From assembly GCA_020137815.1 (NCBI GenBank), contig CM035353.1:5637597-5701596 (forward strand): a stretch of DNA of 64,000 bases, given 5' to 3'. Positions within the stretch are counted from its first letter, which is position 1. Every line of letters begins with the position of its first letter. This document shows, one piece after another, positions 11,607-23,202 of the stretch. Origin of the DNA: Hormiphora californensis. Taxonomy: Eukaryota; Ctenophora; Tentaculata; Cydippida; Pleurobrachiidae. The notes under the pieces are model-generated. The model searched no databases and had not been told where the DNA came from. It saw only the letters and a list, made by a program, of their open reading frames with translations. A program made the position numbers and the translations under genes.

Positions 11607-12945
11607 ATGGAATATGAAGACAACAGTTTACACGAAGCTGTAAGATTCAGCGACCTAAACGAGGTACATAGATGTTACACATAGTATATTGTATCTTCTA
11701 TTTGACCATTAATTATATAATAACTAGTGGGAGCGCTGACCTTGTCGTTTTATACAGGTACAAGAAGCTTTGTCACTCGGGGAGGATCCAAACGCATTTG
11801 GGTTTTACAAATGGACTGCCCTGCACGAGGCAGTGTCAATGGACAATCACGGTAAAGATGATTTGAATTGTTTTTATTTTTTTAGCGGAAACAGTCCACG
11901 AAATGTGCGAGGAAAATTATACCAGTCCGGTGCACACTACACAGTGCACATGTATCTATTGATTGGGAATGAAGAGGCAGTGTTTTGGCCTTGACGTACA
12001 TGTGTTTATCCCACGTGAAACACCAACTAGATGTAATTACTTCTAGGTATACTAAAGTTGTTGCTAGAGGGCGGAGGTGACCCTAACAAGGCTGATTTAT
12101 GCAAGGGAAACACACCATTACACATGGCTGCAGAAAACGGTACAATCACTAGTCACTGCAATCAATTTGCTTTTTAGGAATTTTAGCCGAACACAATTAG
12201 TCATGTGTTAGATCCGAATCATGGCTTATTTCCTTGACCCCGCTAGATGAACTATGGCTCGCATGATATCCTCCATACATTTATTATTTGTTTTCTGACT
12301 AGGTTTTACTGAGAGTGCAAGACTGTTACTATCACATGGTGCTGAACGAGATACCAAGAATTTCAATGGGAATACTCCAATGGAAATAACAAATAATGAC
12401 GACATGATAACACTGCTTCAGACATTTTCCGGTATGCCGTATGTCCCTTATTAGGGGAAACAGCAAACAAAATTTGCCATATAATCGGGGCAAAGTGGAC
12501 CAATAGAAATACGTGTGTCAAGTGACTTTTTTAGAGACCTGATGTATCTTTATACCGATATCGTTTATACCGATATTTAATCAGGCGAACCAGTGAAACG
12601 AATTGCACCTGAGGTACGCGGCCAGGGGACAAGTGAATCCACTTCCATTAATACAATATCTCGACCAAATTCCGTTTCATCTCTCCTCAGTTCGGGTGGT
12701 GGGAGTTTTCAAAATTCTCCAACTTTCTCATCTCCCACCTTTGGTAAGTTTAGTTGTTCTAGTACTACCAATACTAATTGTACATGCAGTCAATCCTCGA
12801 CCTACTGGAAATCTTGGTAACTTGAGGTTTGACTGTTTGCCCAGTACCAGGACAAGATAAAAATACAATTGCTAGAACAACAACAAAAATGCTTCATTTA
12901 ACACAACAGCAAGTCAGCAGCCCTATCAACAGAGACGCTCTTTAA
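11607..12945 (+). CDS. Ankyrin-repeat protein, seven exons (copy 1)
   Basis: Spliced model: 11607-11663, 11758-11851, 12047-12139, 12303-12431, 12585-12743, 12790-12816 and 12845-12945, 219 residues, with consistent phases (0, then 1 throughout) and GT-AG sites. The start ATG reads MEYEDNSLHEAV. Exons 2-4 encode about three ankyrin repeats (TALHEAV, then NTPLHMAAENG, then NTPMEI with a preceding LLLSHGA helix), so this is a protein-binding scaffold with no catalytic motif. Exons 5-7 give a Ser/Thr/Asn/Gln-rich tail ending in INRDAL. One intron per ankyrin repeat, in the same phase, is usual for this fold. No signal peptide or membrane segment. An exact copy sits at 15623-16961. Partner unknown. 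Confidence 0.8.
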
Positions 12946-13107
12946 CATGAAATATTATATTCAACTCAAATTAGAACACATCACATGTGATCTTAGTATA
13001 CAGATACTGTTATAGTAGAGTGCGAGTAGGACCAGAGTCTGAAAGAATTAAAGATAAGCTAATAGCTATTTTCGCAGAAAAGATGCAGCTAAATAGTTTA
13101 TATTTTT

Positions 13108-13554
13108 CTAACTTTTTTCACTCTCACTCTTGCCATCATTACTGTTCTGTACCGTCCCCATTTCAATGCTCTCTGCTGGCTCTTCAAGAGCCCTATTAGA
13201 CATCTTCATCAGTATCAAGGAAAAGATCTTTCTAACTGCATTCCATCCCCATTGTGCCCACGTCTCCACCTTCCCGTATACACTATCACTATACAGGAGG
13301 GGGTTGATGATGGAGTTGATGGGAAGGATGATAACGGATAGAACCCCATAGTACGGTGTTGCATCCACCACCTGTCCCATGTGGAGTCCAGATGTGACCA
13401 TGACAGGCAGCCAACAAAGCATATTTGTACCGATGATGAGGGAGATCTTGCGTTGGGATTTCTTCTGTTGTTTTAGCCTGGCAATGTGGTTGTTGTTGTT
13501 GTTGATGTTTTCATCTCCTGATCCCCTTGTTACTTTACTTACACTCCTGTTTAG
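13108..13554 (-). pseudogene. Orphan last exon of LDLa-GPCR (TM6-TM7)
   Basis: Duplicate of 17124-17570: a 149-codon exon with the CWLP (TM6) and NPLLY (TM7) motifs and its own 3' splice site. The upstream exons are absent, because the duplication broke inside the preceding intron just past the MITE at 13666-13774. It cannot make a receptor unless spliced to something else. It converges on the ankyrin gene copy 1. Confidence 0.8.
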
Positions 13555-13665
13555 CTGAAATAAGAGAGTGGTTAAAAATCAAAATAGTTGGAAATCCAGA
13601 ATCCCCCAAAAATAAAATGCTGCAAGGCAAGTCTACTCAGATAAATCCAAATACATAGTACTCGT

Positions 13666-13774
13666 CAGGAACCGACCGAATCAGGAAATACTGGTCCCTA
13701 ATTGGCTGATGACCAGTCACGTGACCTAAATAATGAGTTCTGATTGGTTGTTTACTTGTTTCGGTCGGTTCCTG
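13666..13774. mobile_element. hAT-like MITE, copy in duplication unit 1
   Basis: 109-bp element with TIRs CAGGAACCGACCGA and its complement, flanked by the perfect 8-bp target duplication GTACTCGT (13658-13665 and 13775-13782). An 8-bp TSD and CA...TG ends fit the hAT superfamily. Too short to code. Confidence 0.85.
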
Positions 13775-13856
13775 GTACTCGTTCTTGGTTGGGGAGTGAA
13801 TTTGAATATCCTCAGGCTGCATCTGCAGCATGAAAGTCTGGAAATTCATCAGGGAC

Positions 13857-15298
13857 TGCAACAGTGACTATAACGATCTCACCCCTTTGTAAAGCTATGG
13901 GGAAAAAAGAGAGCTATGTTAAAGTATGAATCTCTCTTTTCTTCCCCTTCCCTGCTGCAGTGCTGCAGCGACTGCAGAGATGGAAAATTCCGAGAAAATT
14001 CCACTCAGGTACTGCAACAGTGACTATAACGATCTCACCCCTTTGTAAAGCTATGGGGAAAAAAGAGATCTTTGTTAAAGTATGAATCTCTCTTTTTTTT
14101 CCCCCTCCCCCTTACTCGACTGTTGTCGGTGCATTACGCACAACTGGGGCATGCCCCAACATATTCTATCTCTCTGTTACACACTGTTAACACTGCAGCA
14201 CTGCTGTATCTCTGTGTGTAAGTATGGGAAATATCTTCTGCTGCTGCAGCAGCAGCTGCTGCAGTCCCCAATATTTTTTCATTTTGCTGCAAGGATTTTG
14301 TTTTGCTGCAGAATTTTTGCATTTATCTTTCCTTCATATTCCAGAGATCGGGACACTGGGCTAGGGTTTTTTGAGTGCGTATTCTTGTTCGTTTGTGTGT
14401 GGTGGGTGTATGGGTTAGTAGGATCTTGGCAACTGAGATATGGAGTAGAGTCTGAGGGTAGTCGAGAATTGGCCGAGTATGGGCCAGGAGAAAAAGTTAC
14501 AAGAAACGTGTACCGTTACGAAAACGGCTGAAAGTGCAGTTATTCCTGCAGACTGTAAATGAACACTTCGAAAGTGATGATAAGTACGTGTTTATCAATG
14601 ACAATCTTACTATTTTTATGTAACGATGTGTGCTGAACATGATTTACTGTTTCCAAGTAGTCTAGGTATGCTGTGTCCGTTTGTGTGTGCACCTTTGTGT
14701 TCTCTTATGAGATGACCATTTTTTAATTAACTTATTTAACTTAACTTATTTGTGTTTTGTGTATGTCTTTATTTTTTGGGTGTTGGGGTATAAGTGTGAG
14801 TGTGAGTGTGAGTGTGAGTGTGATGTGAGTTTGAGTGTGAGTTCTGTGTGTGTGTGGGTGTGTGTGTGTGTGGTGGTGTTTTGTAACTACCGTATTTTTA
14901 ACTAACTTATTCGCCTTTTTCTTTTCGATTTTAGTAATTTATTAAACCTGGTTAAATCTATCTGTCCGTTTAGCTCTCAGCTCATTGTTACCCGTCTCAT
15001 TGGTTCGTCTGTGTGTGTTTGTCCCGCTTTAGGTAACTGCTGTTGTGCTATTAGCCTCGGCCTAGAAGCGTATATTAATGTACTTAATTTTTAACTATAT
15101 TTTATACGTATAGTGTAAGAGCGGGAGAGTCATATATTTTCTTATATTGACTTGATATAAATTGTGAAGTTCATATTCATATTCATATTCAAATTGGCTT
15201 GTTATGGGTCGGTTATTCGAGACTCTAATTCAACCTCTAATAATTCTCTAAAATAGTATCGCTATTTATAATCCCTCCCGCACAACCCTTTTCTCATT
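13857..15298. other. Upstream region of ankyrin gene, copy 2
   Basis: Same content as 9840-11282, with one nucleotide deleted near 14621. No gene supported. Confidence 0.6.
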
Positions 15299-15524
15299 CA
15301 ATCAATAAATGCGATAAATCGTTAACTTGAGGGTCGTCCATTGTTATGTACAATGCGAAATATAATTCGCATTGTTAAATCCTGCATCTATAATTATGCG
15401 AATATTAACAATGTGATATGTAATATGTTTCGCATTGTCCATAATAATACAACTCATAATAGATGGCATAGAGGCTAGAATAATTGACGACTCTCAAGTT
15501 AACGATTTATCGTATAATTGATTG
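15299..15524. mobile_element. Foldback MITE upstream of ankyrin gene (copy 2)
   Basis: Duplicate of the element at 11283-11508, carried along by the 4-kb duplication rather than inserted separately. Confidence 0.75.
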
Positions 15525-15622
15525 GGGGACACCAACCAATATGTTCTTGCTGATCGCAGTAACCAAATCTAAAATCGGGTTTATTTTCTATACAATATCC
15601 GTTAGTTAGTGCAGTGCCGTGT

Positions 15623-16961
15623 ATGGAATATGAAGACAACAGTTTACACGAAGCTGTAAGATTCAGCGACCTAAACGAGGTACATAGATGTTACACATAG
15701 TATATTGTATCTTCTATTTGACCATTAATTATATAATAACTAGTGGGAGCGCTGACCTTGTCGTTTTATACAGGTACAAGAAGCTTTGTCACTCGGGGAG
15801 GATCCAAACGCATTTGGGTTTTACAAATGGACTGCCCTGCACGAGGCAGTGTCAATGGACAATCACGGTAAAGATGATTTGAATTGTTTTTATTTTTTTA
15901 GCGGAAACAGTCCACGAAATGTGCGAGGAAAATTATACCAGTCCGGTGCACACTACACAGTGCACATGTATCTATTGATTGGGAATGAAGAGGCAGTGTT
16001 TTGGCCTTGACGTACATGTGTTTATCCCACGTGAAACACCAACTAGATGTAATTACTTCTAGGTATACTAAAGTTGTTGCTAGAGGGCGGAGGTGACCCT
16101 AACAAGGCTGATTTATGCAAGGGAAACACACCATTACACATGGCTGCAGAAAACGGTACAATCACTAGTCACTGCAATCAATTTGCTTTTTAGGAATTTT
16201 AGCCGAACACAATTAGTCATGTGTTAGATCCGAATCATGGCTTATTTCCTTGACCCCGCTAGATGAACTATGGCTCGCATGATATCCTCCATACATTTAT
16301 TATTTGTTTTCTGACTAGGTTTTACTGAGAGTGCAAGACTGTTACTATCACATGGTGCTGAACGAGATACCAAGAATTTCAATGGGAATACTCCAATGGA
16401 AATAACAAATAATGACGACATGATAACACTGCTTCAGACATTTTCCGGTATGCCGTATGTCCCTTATTAGGGGAAACAGCAAACAAAATTTGCCATATAA
16501 TCGGGGCAAAGTGGACCAATAGAAATACGTGTGTCAAGTGACTTTTTTAGAGACCTGATGTATCTTTATACCGATATCGTTTATACCGATATTTAATCAG
16601 GCGAACCAGTGAAACGAATTGCACCTGAGGTACGCGGCCAGGGGACAAGTGAATCCACTTCCATTAATACAATATCTCGACCAAATTCCGTTTCATCTCT
16701 CCTCAGTTCGGGTGGTGGGAGTTTTCAAAATTCTCCAACTTTCTCATCTCCCACCTTTGGTAAGTTTAGTTGTTCTAGTACTACCAATACTAATTGTACA
16801 TGCAGTCAATCCTCGACCTACTGGAAATCTTGGTAACTTGAGGTTTGACTGTTTGCCCAGTACCAGGACAAGATAAAAATACAATTGCTAGAACAACAAC
16901 AAAAATGCTTCATTTAACACAACAGCAAGTCAGCAGCCCTATCAACAGAGACGCTCTTTAA
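15623..16961 (+). CDS. Ankyrin-repeat protein, seven exons (copy 2)
   Basis: Exons 15623-15679, 15774-15867, 16063-16155, 16319-16447, 16601-16759, 16806-16832 and 16861-16961. I see no difference from copy 1 in any exon or splice site, so both copies should give the same 219-residue protein with three ankyrin repeats and a Ser-rich tail. It converges on the 3' end of the LDLa-GPCR (stop at 17124), only 162 bp away, so the two transcripts probably overlap in their 3' UTRs. Confidence 0.8.
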
Positions 16962-17123
16962 CATGAAATATTATATTCAACTCAAATTAGAACACATCAC
17001 ATGTGATCTTAGTATACAGATACTGTTATAGTAGAGTGCGAGTAGGACGAGAGTCTGAAAGAATTAAAGATAAGCTAATAGCTATTTTCGCAGAAAAGAT
17101 GCAGCTAAATAGTTTATATTTTT

Positions 17124-20100
17124 CTAACTTTTTTCACTCTCACTCTTGCCATCATTACTGTTCTGTACCGTCCCCATTTCAATGCTCTCTGCTGGCTCTT
17201 CAAGAGCCCTATTAGACATCTTCATCAGTATCAAGGAAAAGATCTTTCTAACTGCATTCCATCCCCATTGTGCCCACGTCTCCACCTTCCCGTATACACT
17301 ATCACTATACAGGAGGGGGTTGATGATGGAGTTGATGGGAAGGATGATAACGGATAGAACCCCATAGTACGGTGTTGCATCCACCACCTGTCCCATGTGG
17401 AGTCCAGATGTGACCATGACAGGCAGCCAACAAAGCATATTTGTACCGATGATGAGGGAGATCTTGCGTTGGGATTTCTTCTGTTGTTTTAGCCTGGCAA
17501 TGTGGTTGTTGTTGTTGTTGATGTTTTCATCTCCTGATCCCCTTGTTACTTTACTTACACTCCTGTTTAGCTGAAATAAGAGAGTGGTTAAAAATCAAAA
17601 TAGTTGGAAATCCAGAATCCCCCAAAAATAAAATGCTGCAAGGCAAGTCTACTCAGATAAATCCAAATACATAGTACTCGTCAGGAACCGACCGAATCAG
17701 GAAATACTGGTCCCTAATTGGCTGATGACCAGTCACGTGACCTAAATAATGAGTTCTGATTGGTTGTTTACTTGTTTCGGTCGGTTCCTGGTACTCGTTA
17801 TACGTACCTCGATTGCAATGATGATATAACAAGTGGAGATAACCGCCAGGCAAGCCATGTTCAATATCTGGAAGGTGAGGGAAAACACAAACTGTGGGTC
17901 GTCTGGAAGGACAAAAAACTTGAACAGACATACGCCTCCGTTCCCGTAAAAGCCAACGAACTTGTGCATTCCCTCCAAGTTACCGTAATCACTGGTGTAC
18001 ATTCCTTTGATGAGACTTGTAGCATACTTCCAGCTTATTGTCGCTGAGGAGGCCCCTTTGCCCTTTTTGGAAACCCTCCCATAGTAACCTTCAATTGTAT
18101 CCAAATGTTGGGCTTTGCTAGATTTCCCCAAAAACATCTTTACCTGCTCGTCCCATACTTGGCCACTTATGAAGACATCCTCCAACCAGGTAGCTAGGAT
18201 CACAGGAGACGCAGCTATCGCCACAGCAATCACCACCACCGTGAGGGCAAAGCTGGCAGTTTTTACAATTTTCCGGTCTTTTGGAGGTCGTATCCCACCC
18301 ATCACACCTGCTGCCCGGGTAAGACTTAGACTGGTCATTGCAAAAACGGAGAGACACGATGCAGAGGTACTGAAGATCCCTAGAAGATTGCATTTGCGAC
18401 TGGTTAACCACTCGTCCTGGTGCTGGCAGTAATGGTCAGACTGGAGTTGGTCATACACTGCAACTATCAACAAGTAAACGCCGTTTAAAGTGTCACCAAA
18501 ACTTACCAAACCAACAAGGATCCTATTTTGGAAGGCAATGTCCCTTTTCACACCTGGTAGTTGCCTGGCAACACTAAACAGATTCCAAATGTTTAGACCA
18601 GTAGCGAGTGATCCGAAAACAAAAGCGAAAATTTTCAGTGCTAATCCCTCAAGAATGTGGGTGCTGCAACGGTTGTTGCATTCATCACTTCGATCAAAAC
18701 AATCTGTTACCCCATCGCATACCTGGTAGAGGGGTAGCAGTTTTTCCCCACATTTAAAGTGGTTGACGCACTTGATTTCATCGCTTCCATCACCACAATC
18801 ATCGACTAGATTGCAAACTTTGTCAAAAGTAAGGCACCGCTGGTTAGAACACTGGAAAGTCTCTTGAACCCACCACTCGCCTTTGCGTGTAACTATTGTT
18901 AGCTGGTCACCGTTGTAGTAAGTGAGGACTTTTTTGGGAAAGTCTGCCGGACAGGCGTCGCGATTTAGTGGCGTTCTATCAAAGGGGCAAGTGACGTTGT
19001 CGGAGCATCTGTTACTACATGCAAGGTATACATACACCTCACCGTAGACGTATTTGCAGGAAACTTTATTGGACGGGAGCGTCAGTTCTATTTCTTTCGT
19101 CCCAAATATGACGCTGTTGTTAAAAGGTGTACTCATACACTGGGAATCAGATAGGACCTCAATGCTGTTCAGCCCAGGAAGACAGTGAAGAAGAAACTTA
19201 TGCCAGCCCTTTTTCACAGATACGGCGGTGTTAAAAACATCTTTTCGATGCCTAACGCACATGTTGTTTTCATTGCCACACGTATCGATCCCATCACACA
19301 GAAACCCTGTTGGTATGAACTCCAATTTACCTGCCAATCCAATTGCTTTGCATACCACAACATCCTCACACGAAACCGCACTGCTTTCGACGAACCTCCT
19401 CGTTGTCCCGTTGCCACATGTCGGCCACATCTCTGGATGCTCATCCTCTCCGCCTACACAGTCGGTATATCCATCGCTAAGCCAGCTAATCGGTATCTTT
19501 GAATACTCACCCTTACTGGCTTTTCTTTTACAGATGCTTATGCCGGTCATGTAGCGGCAAATTTCATCCGTTTCCGATAGACAGTCAACTTCACCATCAC
19601 AAATCTGGTGCTTGTGGATGGTGCACGTGTCGGTGACATCCTCACACAGGGTATCCAAGTTATCATCACAGAGACCAACACGTAGCTCGTCACATACCAT
19701 TACCTTGGCAACGGTGGACATGTACCCTCCTATGGGACACGACAGGGCAACCCTTTCCGGATCGGAGCAATTGGTCTGGTCCATAAAGTCCTTACATACT
19801 GGGATATACGCATATTTTTCCTTTCTATAAAAATCTAAGTCTGCGGGATTTATTCCCACCGTGCAATCGATGTATGAACTGTAAGCCTTAATTGTCGAAC
19901 ATCTCAGGAAGTCAAAAATCGGTTTCAATTCGCTTTTATATGACTGGTACATTCCATGTGTGTCTGGGCTCTCACAGGATGGCATATCAGGGTAAGTTTT
20001 CAAATCACATGCTAGTCCGATAGCAGAAAGACGCGGCATGTTTTTGCAGAATTTACCACGCCCGCTTACACAAACTTTACCTGGGGGTATATACCGAGTG

Positions 20101-20809
20101 TGATGGACATCAGTATCACACATTATCCCGTAGCTGTACCCGTTACACGTGTATTCATCCCAGCAAGTCTTCATCATCACAAATTCCATTGCATATAGTA
20201 GACTGTTCCTCACATATGTTAGCAGGGGATATTGTCCCGACAAGCCGTCCATTTGGACATGCCGTCTGATAGTAAAATCACTTCATAATCATATGAATCT
20301 CCTGCATTTCTAGCTGTATTACATGGTGTTGTGCCACAAGCTAGCTTTTCGGGGATAGCGTCAAGTTGAATTGACCTTAGTCCACACATCTCGTAATTTA
20401 TGTTTTCAGCACATCGGAACCCGTACAAAAATGTAGTTTTTAAAACATCCACTTCTACATAGTAGCGTTTCAAGGAGTTCACGCACTGATATAAGTCGTG
20501 AATCCTCGTTTTAGCAGCGTATTCTCTTTCAAACTTTTCAAGACATTTCCGTTTAAGAAATCCTCCGACCAAACTTATAGGACACTCGTCTATCTCAGTG
20601 GATATCAGACGCCTTGTCGTGGGTTGTTTAGCTGAGAGAGAGATGTGATATCACTTTACTATACTTATACTGTGTGTAGTATTATTATACTCACCGCGGT
20701 GTGGTCTGTTCGACGCTCGAGTTGGTGGTGGCCTTACAGTTCTCTTTTTGAAGGGCGGTTCCGTCATTATATCTATCTGCTTGAGTTCTGATTCCCCGAT
20801 CTCTCTCAT
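17124..20809 (-). CDS. LDLa-containing class A GPCR with large Cys-rich ectodomain
   Basis: Exons (high to low): 20809-20695 (tentative start), 20631-17808, 17570-17124. The big exon encodes ~480 Cys-rich extracellular residues with LDLa-type modules (CDGEVDCLSETDEIC; DDCGDGSDEIKC; CDGVTDCFDRSDEC just before TM1). TM1 begins near 18650 and TM2-TM5 follow to 17808. The last exon supplies TM6 with CWLP and TM7 with NPLLY. LDLa repeats before a rhodopsin-type bundle are known from GRL101 and relaxin-type receptors. Introns are small, and the 237-bp last intron holds a hAT MITE. Oddity: near 20218-20185 the Cys-rich frame needs two 1-nt corrections, at CCCC and at a TT, to stay open, so the gene is either mutated or carries read errors there. 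No signal peptide was found; the true first exon may lie upstream. Ligand unknown. Confidence 0.8.
17682..17790. mobile_element. hAT-like MITE in last intron of LDLa-GPCR
   Basis: Same 109-bp element as at 13666, with the same 8-bp GTACTCGT duplication (17674-17681 and 17791-17798). The insertion predates the 4-kb duplication, whose breakpoint lies 1 bp past it. Confidence 0.85.
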
Positions 20810-21371
20810 ACACCAAACTTTTGTGGTCCGAGTAAAGGACCATATCACAGAAGCCCAACCTTGAAAATTTCATAATTAAGGCCAGGGGGGGGGGGGTCGA
20901 TCACCGATTTTTGACCCCTATTTTGCTTCGAAGATCCAAACTGAATCACACTGAAAAGTTTGGTCGGTTCTTCAAATTAGCAGGCGTTCAGTTGTGAACG
21001 CCTGTTGTGTGCGGCGCATTGGCACGTGCGACGTGGGCGCTGGCAAGATGTTACATGTTGCAACATGTAAAAGCCTATCCTAGCCGTTTTCTCAGAAAGT
21101 GGTTAACCATGTGAAAAATTGGGTTTAGAGGGGAGCCATTATAATGTCGATTTTTCCAGATTTTGTTAACCCCATTATATAATTCAAAGACCAGTTGGAC
21201 TTATGGTGTAAAACTTTGTAGAGTGATCCCTCTTGATAAGACAAAGTGTTTGTGGCAGAATATGTTATGGTAGCTTAGTCTTACTTGGGATGTCTTCAAT
21301 AGCACTAATATCAGCTCTTTGGTGATAGGGGACGGTCCAATGCAGGTGTCCACGATGGCTCATCAAACATA
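20810..21371. other. Repeat-filled spacer between LDLa-GPCR and secreted-protein gene
   Basis: Contains a TTAA (20876-20879) followed by the end of a GGCCAGGGGGG-type element (20880-20922), and directly after it the 154-bp repeat 20923-21076. From 21077 to 21371 I see nothing recognisable. Confidence 0.6.
20923..21076. repeat. 154-bp dispersed repeat, copy 1
   Basis: About 95% identical to 23203-23356 in direct orientation (TTGCTTCGAAGATCCAAACT start). It contains GGCACGTGCGACGTGGGCGC and the palindromic ACATGTTGCAACATGT. It appears to be part of a larger MITE whose right arm is better kept in copy 2. Confidence 0.7.
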
Positions 21372-22177
21372 TCAATTGTTTCCGTAAAGGAATGCTGGAA
21401 ACCAGTCATCACTAGCTATGACATCTGGGGTTTTACACATCCATCTGCCATCGGTCGTCAGTAGGGCACGCCCATACTTATCCTGAGGTGTTGGATATCA
21501 GTGACACCATGATAATAATATTGAGTGGTTTATTATACCTTGATGACACCATAAATTCCGTAATTTCCATTGTTGTTGGTGCAGGCAATAGCAAGCAGTT
21601 TAACGGTGTAGAGAAAGATCGATATAACTTGTCTTATCCCATCTGAAAATATGGCTTTGTTTGGTTTCTGTTAACTGTTTATCTCAACAAAACTACATTA
21701 GTGTTTTTTTTCTTGTTAGTACAGTCGGACCCCGATTTACCGGGATGCTCGGGGGAAAGGGTTTGCTCGGTAAATCGGGGTGCCCGGTATATCGGGGTCA
21801 AATACTATTAATTTTCTATTTCGGGGGAAGATTATGCTCCCGGTAAATCGGGGCCCGGTAAATCGGGGTCCGACTGTACTTACTGTTCTTCATTTTCTGT
21901 TGTCACCCGCTCCCCATCCACATATATTTCTATAACATCATTACATGATATGATCAATTTGTATCCGTCTGTTTCGGCGCCCTCTGCATGTAGATAACAT
22001 TTTAGTGTTAAGGTGCGTAATTTAAATGCCACAAAAGACGCAATGACAAATAGGGATCAGCAGCTAACAACGGCGGAGGGGTGGGAGAATGTAGTATCAG
22101 TGTAGACCTATAGGTGATAGCACAATACATTTACCTGCTAGTAGGACAGCTGATACTAGAAGAATAACCTTCTCCAT
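21372..22177 (-). CDS. Small secreted protein, 85 aa, three exons
   Basis: Model: 22177-22135, 21642-21539, 21482-21372, with phases 1 then 0 matching exactly. Exon 1 is a textbook signal peptide, MEKVILLVSAVLLA, with the splice just at its end. The mature part is about 70 residues with two Cys (ACTNNNGNYGIYG and RWMCKTPD) and ends FLYGNN. The NGNYGIYGVIKDKYGRALL stretch looks like a beta-hairpin. I recognise no family, and two Cys allow one disulfide. Intron 1 carries a pogo-like MITE (21722-21876). Divergently oriented from the C2 gene at 24.5 kb. Its small size makes the model tentative, although three matched phases plus a signal peptide are unlikely by chance. Confidence 0.55.
21722..21876. 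mobile_element. Pogo-like MITE 1
   Basis: TIRs begin CAGTCGGACCCCGATTTA and the element is flanked by TA on both sides. Interior is built of repeated GGTAAATCGGGG blocks. A TA duplication and CAGTCGGAC ends fit Tc1/mariner-pogo (Tigger-like) elements. Non-coding. Confidence 0.8.
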
Positions 22178-22416
22178 GCCATCTCAAACAAGTTGTAACT
22201 GTCTTACAGCTCACAAGCGTGCGGGTTTTAAATGAAGAAGCGAATTAATATTTTCATGAAATAGCGCTACTTATACTTAGAAGATAAAAGAACTCAACTG
22301 GCGCCAATATGAATCATTTTATATCCACCCACTATATATTCGAGCTCATATATTTGCGATAACCACCCACAATTATGCAATTTTTTTCTCGTACGAGACG
22401 GCGCCATTATGAACTA

Positions 22417-22610
22417 CAGTCGGACCCCGATTTACCGGGATGCTAGGGGGAAAGGGTTTTGTCCGGTAAATCGGGGTGCCCGCCGCCCGGTATATCGGGG
22501 TCAAATACCGTCAATTTCTTATATCGGGGGAAGTTAATCCTCCCGGTAAATCGGGGTTCCGGTAATCGGGGTTCCGGTAAATCGGGGCCCGGTAAATCGG
22601 GGTCCGACTG
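22417..22610. mobile_element. Pogo-like MITE 2
   Basis: 194 bp, same TIRs as 21722-21876, flanked by TA at 22415-22416 and 22611-22612. Differs in the number of internal TCCGGTAAATCGGGG blocks. Confidence 0.8.
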
Positions 22611-22922
22611 TATATAAAATACTCGCTTGGTGAAACAATTGATCACTTTCTTAGAATTTGTTGCTATTATTAATTTCGTAGAATTTGACGTGATTTTAGC
22701 AGTGCGGGAAGCATACAAATCTTTAGGGAGGGGAAGAATGGGCAAAGAAGTAGAGTTGGACGCCGCCGAGTTACAAAAATGGTCGGCGGCGGCTCGAGAA
22801 AATTGTCCCATGTCGACGGCGTCACGGTGCACTGCGACATGGATTCTGAACTCTCAAGTCGCGACTTGGGCGACCAAGTCGCAACTTCAGAGTAAAATTG
22901 AATACAACATGGAGTAAAGTCC

Positions 22923-23143
22923 AATTTTTTATTTAAGCGACAGGCCGCCGCGCATCAAAATGCAGCGCTTGAAATCGATTTCCGGTTCCTGATAAGCTAG
23001 CGACTTTTTCTTGGTGCCATTGGAAAGATAAAAATTTTATCTTTCCAACTCAACCAGGATCAAGTCTTTATCTTATCAGGAACCGGAGATATGACCAATT
23101 AACTAATTGAGTGCGCGGCGGCCTGTCGCTTAAATAAAAAATT
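22923..23143. mobile_element. Fold-back MITE with GC-rich arms
   Basis: 221 bp. The TIRs pair AAGCGACAGGCCGCCGCGCA (left) with its complement (right), preceded by an AATTTTTTATTT block. Inner arms also pair (GGTTCCTGATAAG with CTTATCAGGAACC), so almost the whole element can fold. Superfamily unknown. Confidence 0.8.
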
Positions 23144-23202
23144 CGACTATATTCTATGTATCGTCTATTGAGGGCGCGATCACACCAGGATCTTCCAAAC
23201 AG

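Larger units (their letters stand above)
9834..13783. repeat. 4-kb tandem duplication, copy 1
   Basis: Nearly identical to 13851-17799 (offset 4017, then 4016). The differences I saw are one A lost in copy 2 near 10605/14621, and a C/G change near 13032/17048. Copy 1 holds the upstream CTG/CAG-rich block, the ankyrin gene, and the last exon of the LDLa-GPCR with an intronic hAT MITE. Its right break lies 1 bp after the MITE's target duplication. A 67-bp junction (13784-13850) that resembles decayed 9760-9833 sequence separates the copies. Within each copy, about 156 bp near the left end is itself duplicated (ACTGCAACAGTGACTATAAC at 9838 and 9994). Confidence 0.9.
13851..17799. repeat. 4-kb tandem duplication, copy 2
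   Basis: Second copy of 9834-13783. Its right end continues into the intact LDLa-GPCR gene, so this copy is the one still joined to the full receptor. Confidence 0.9.
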
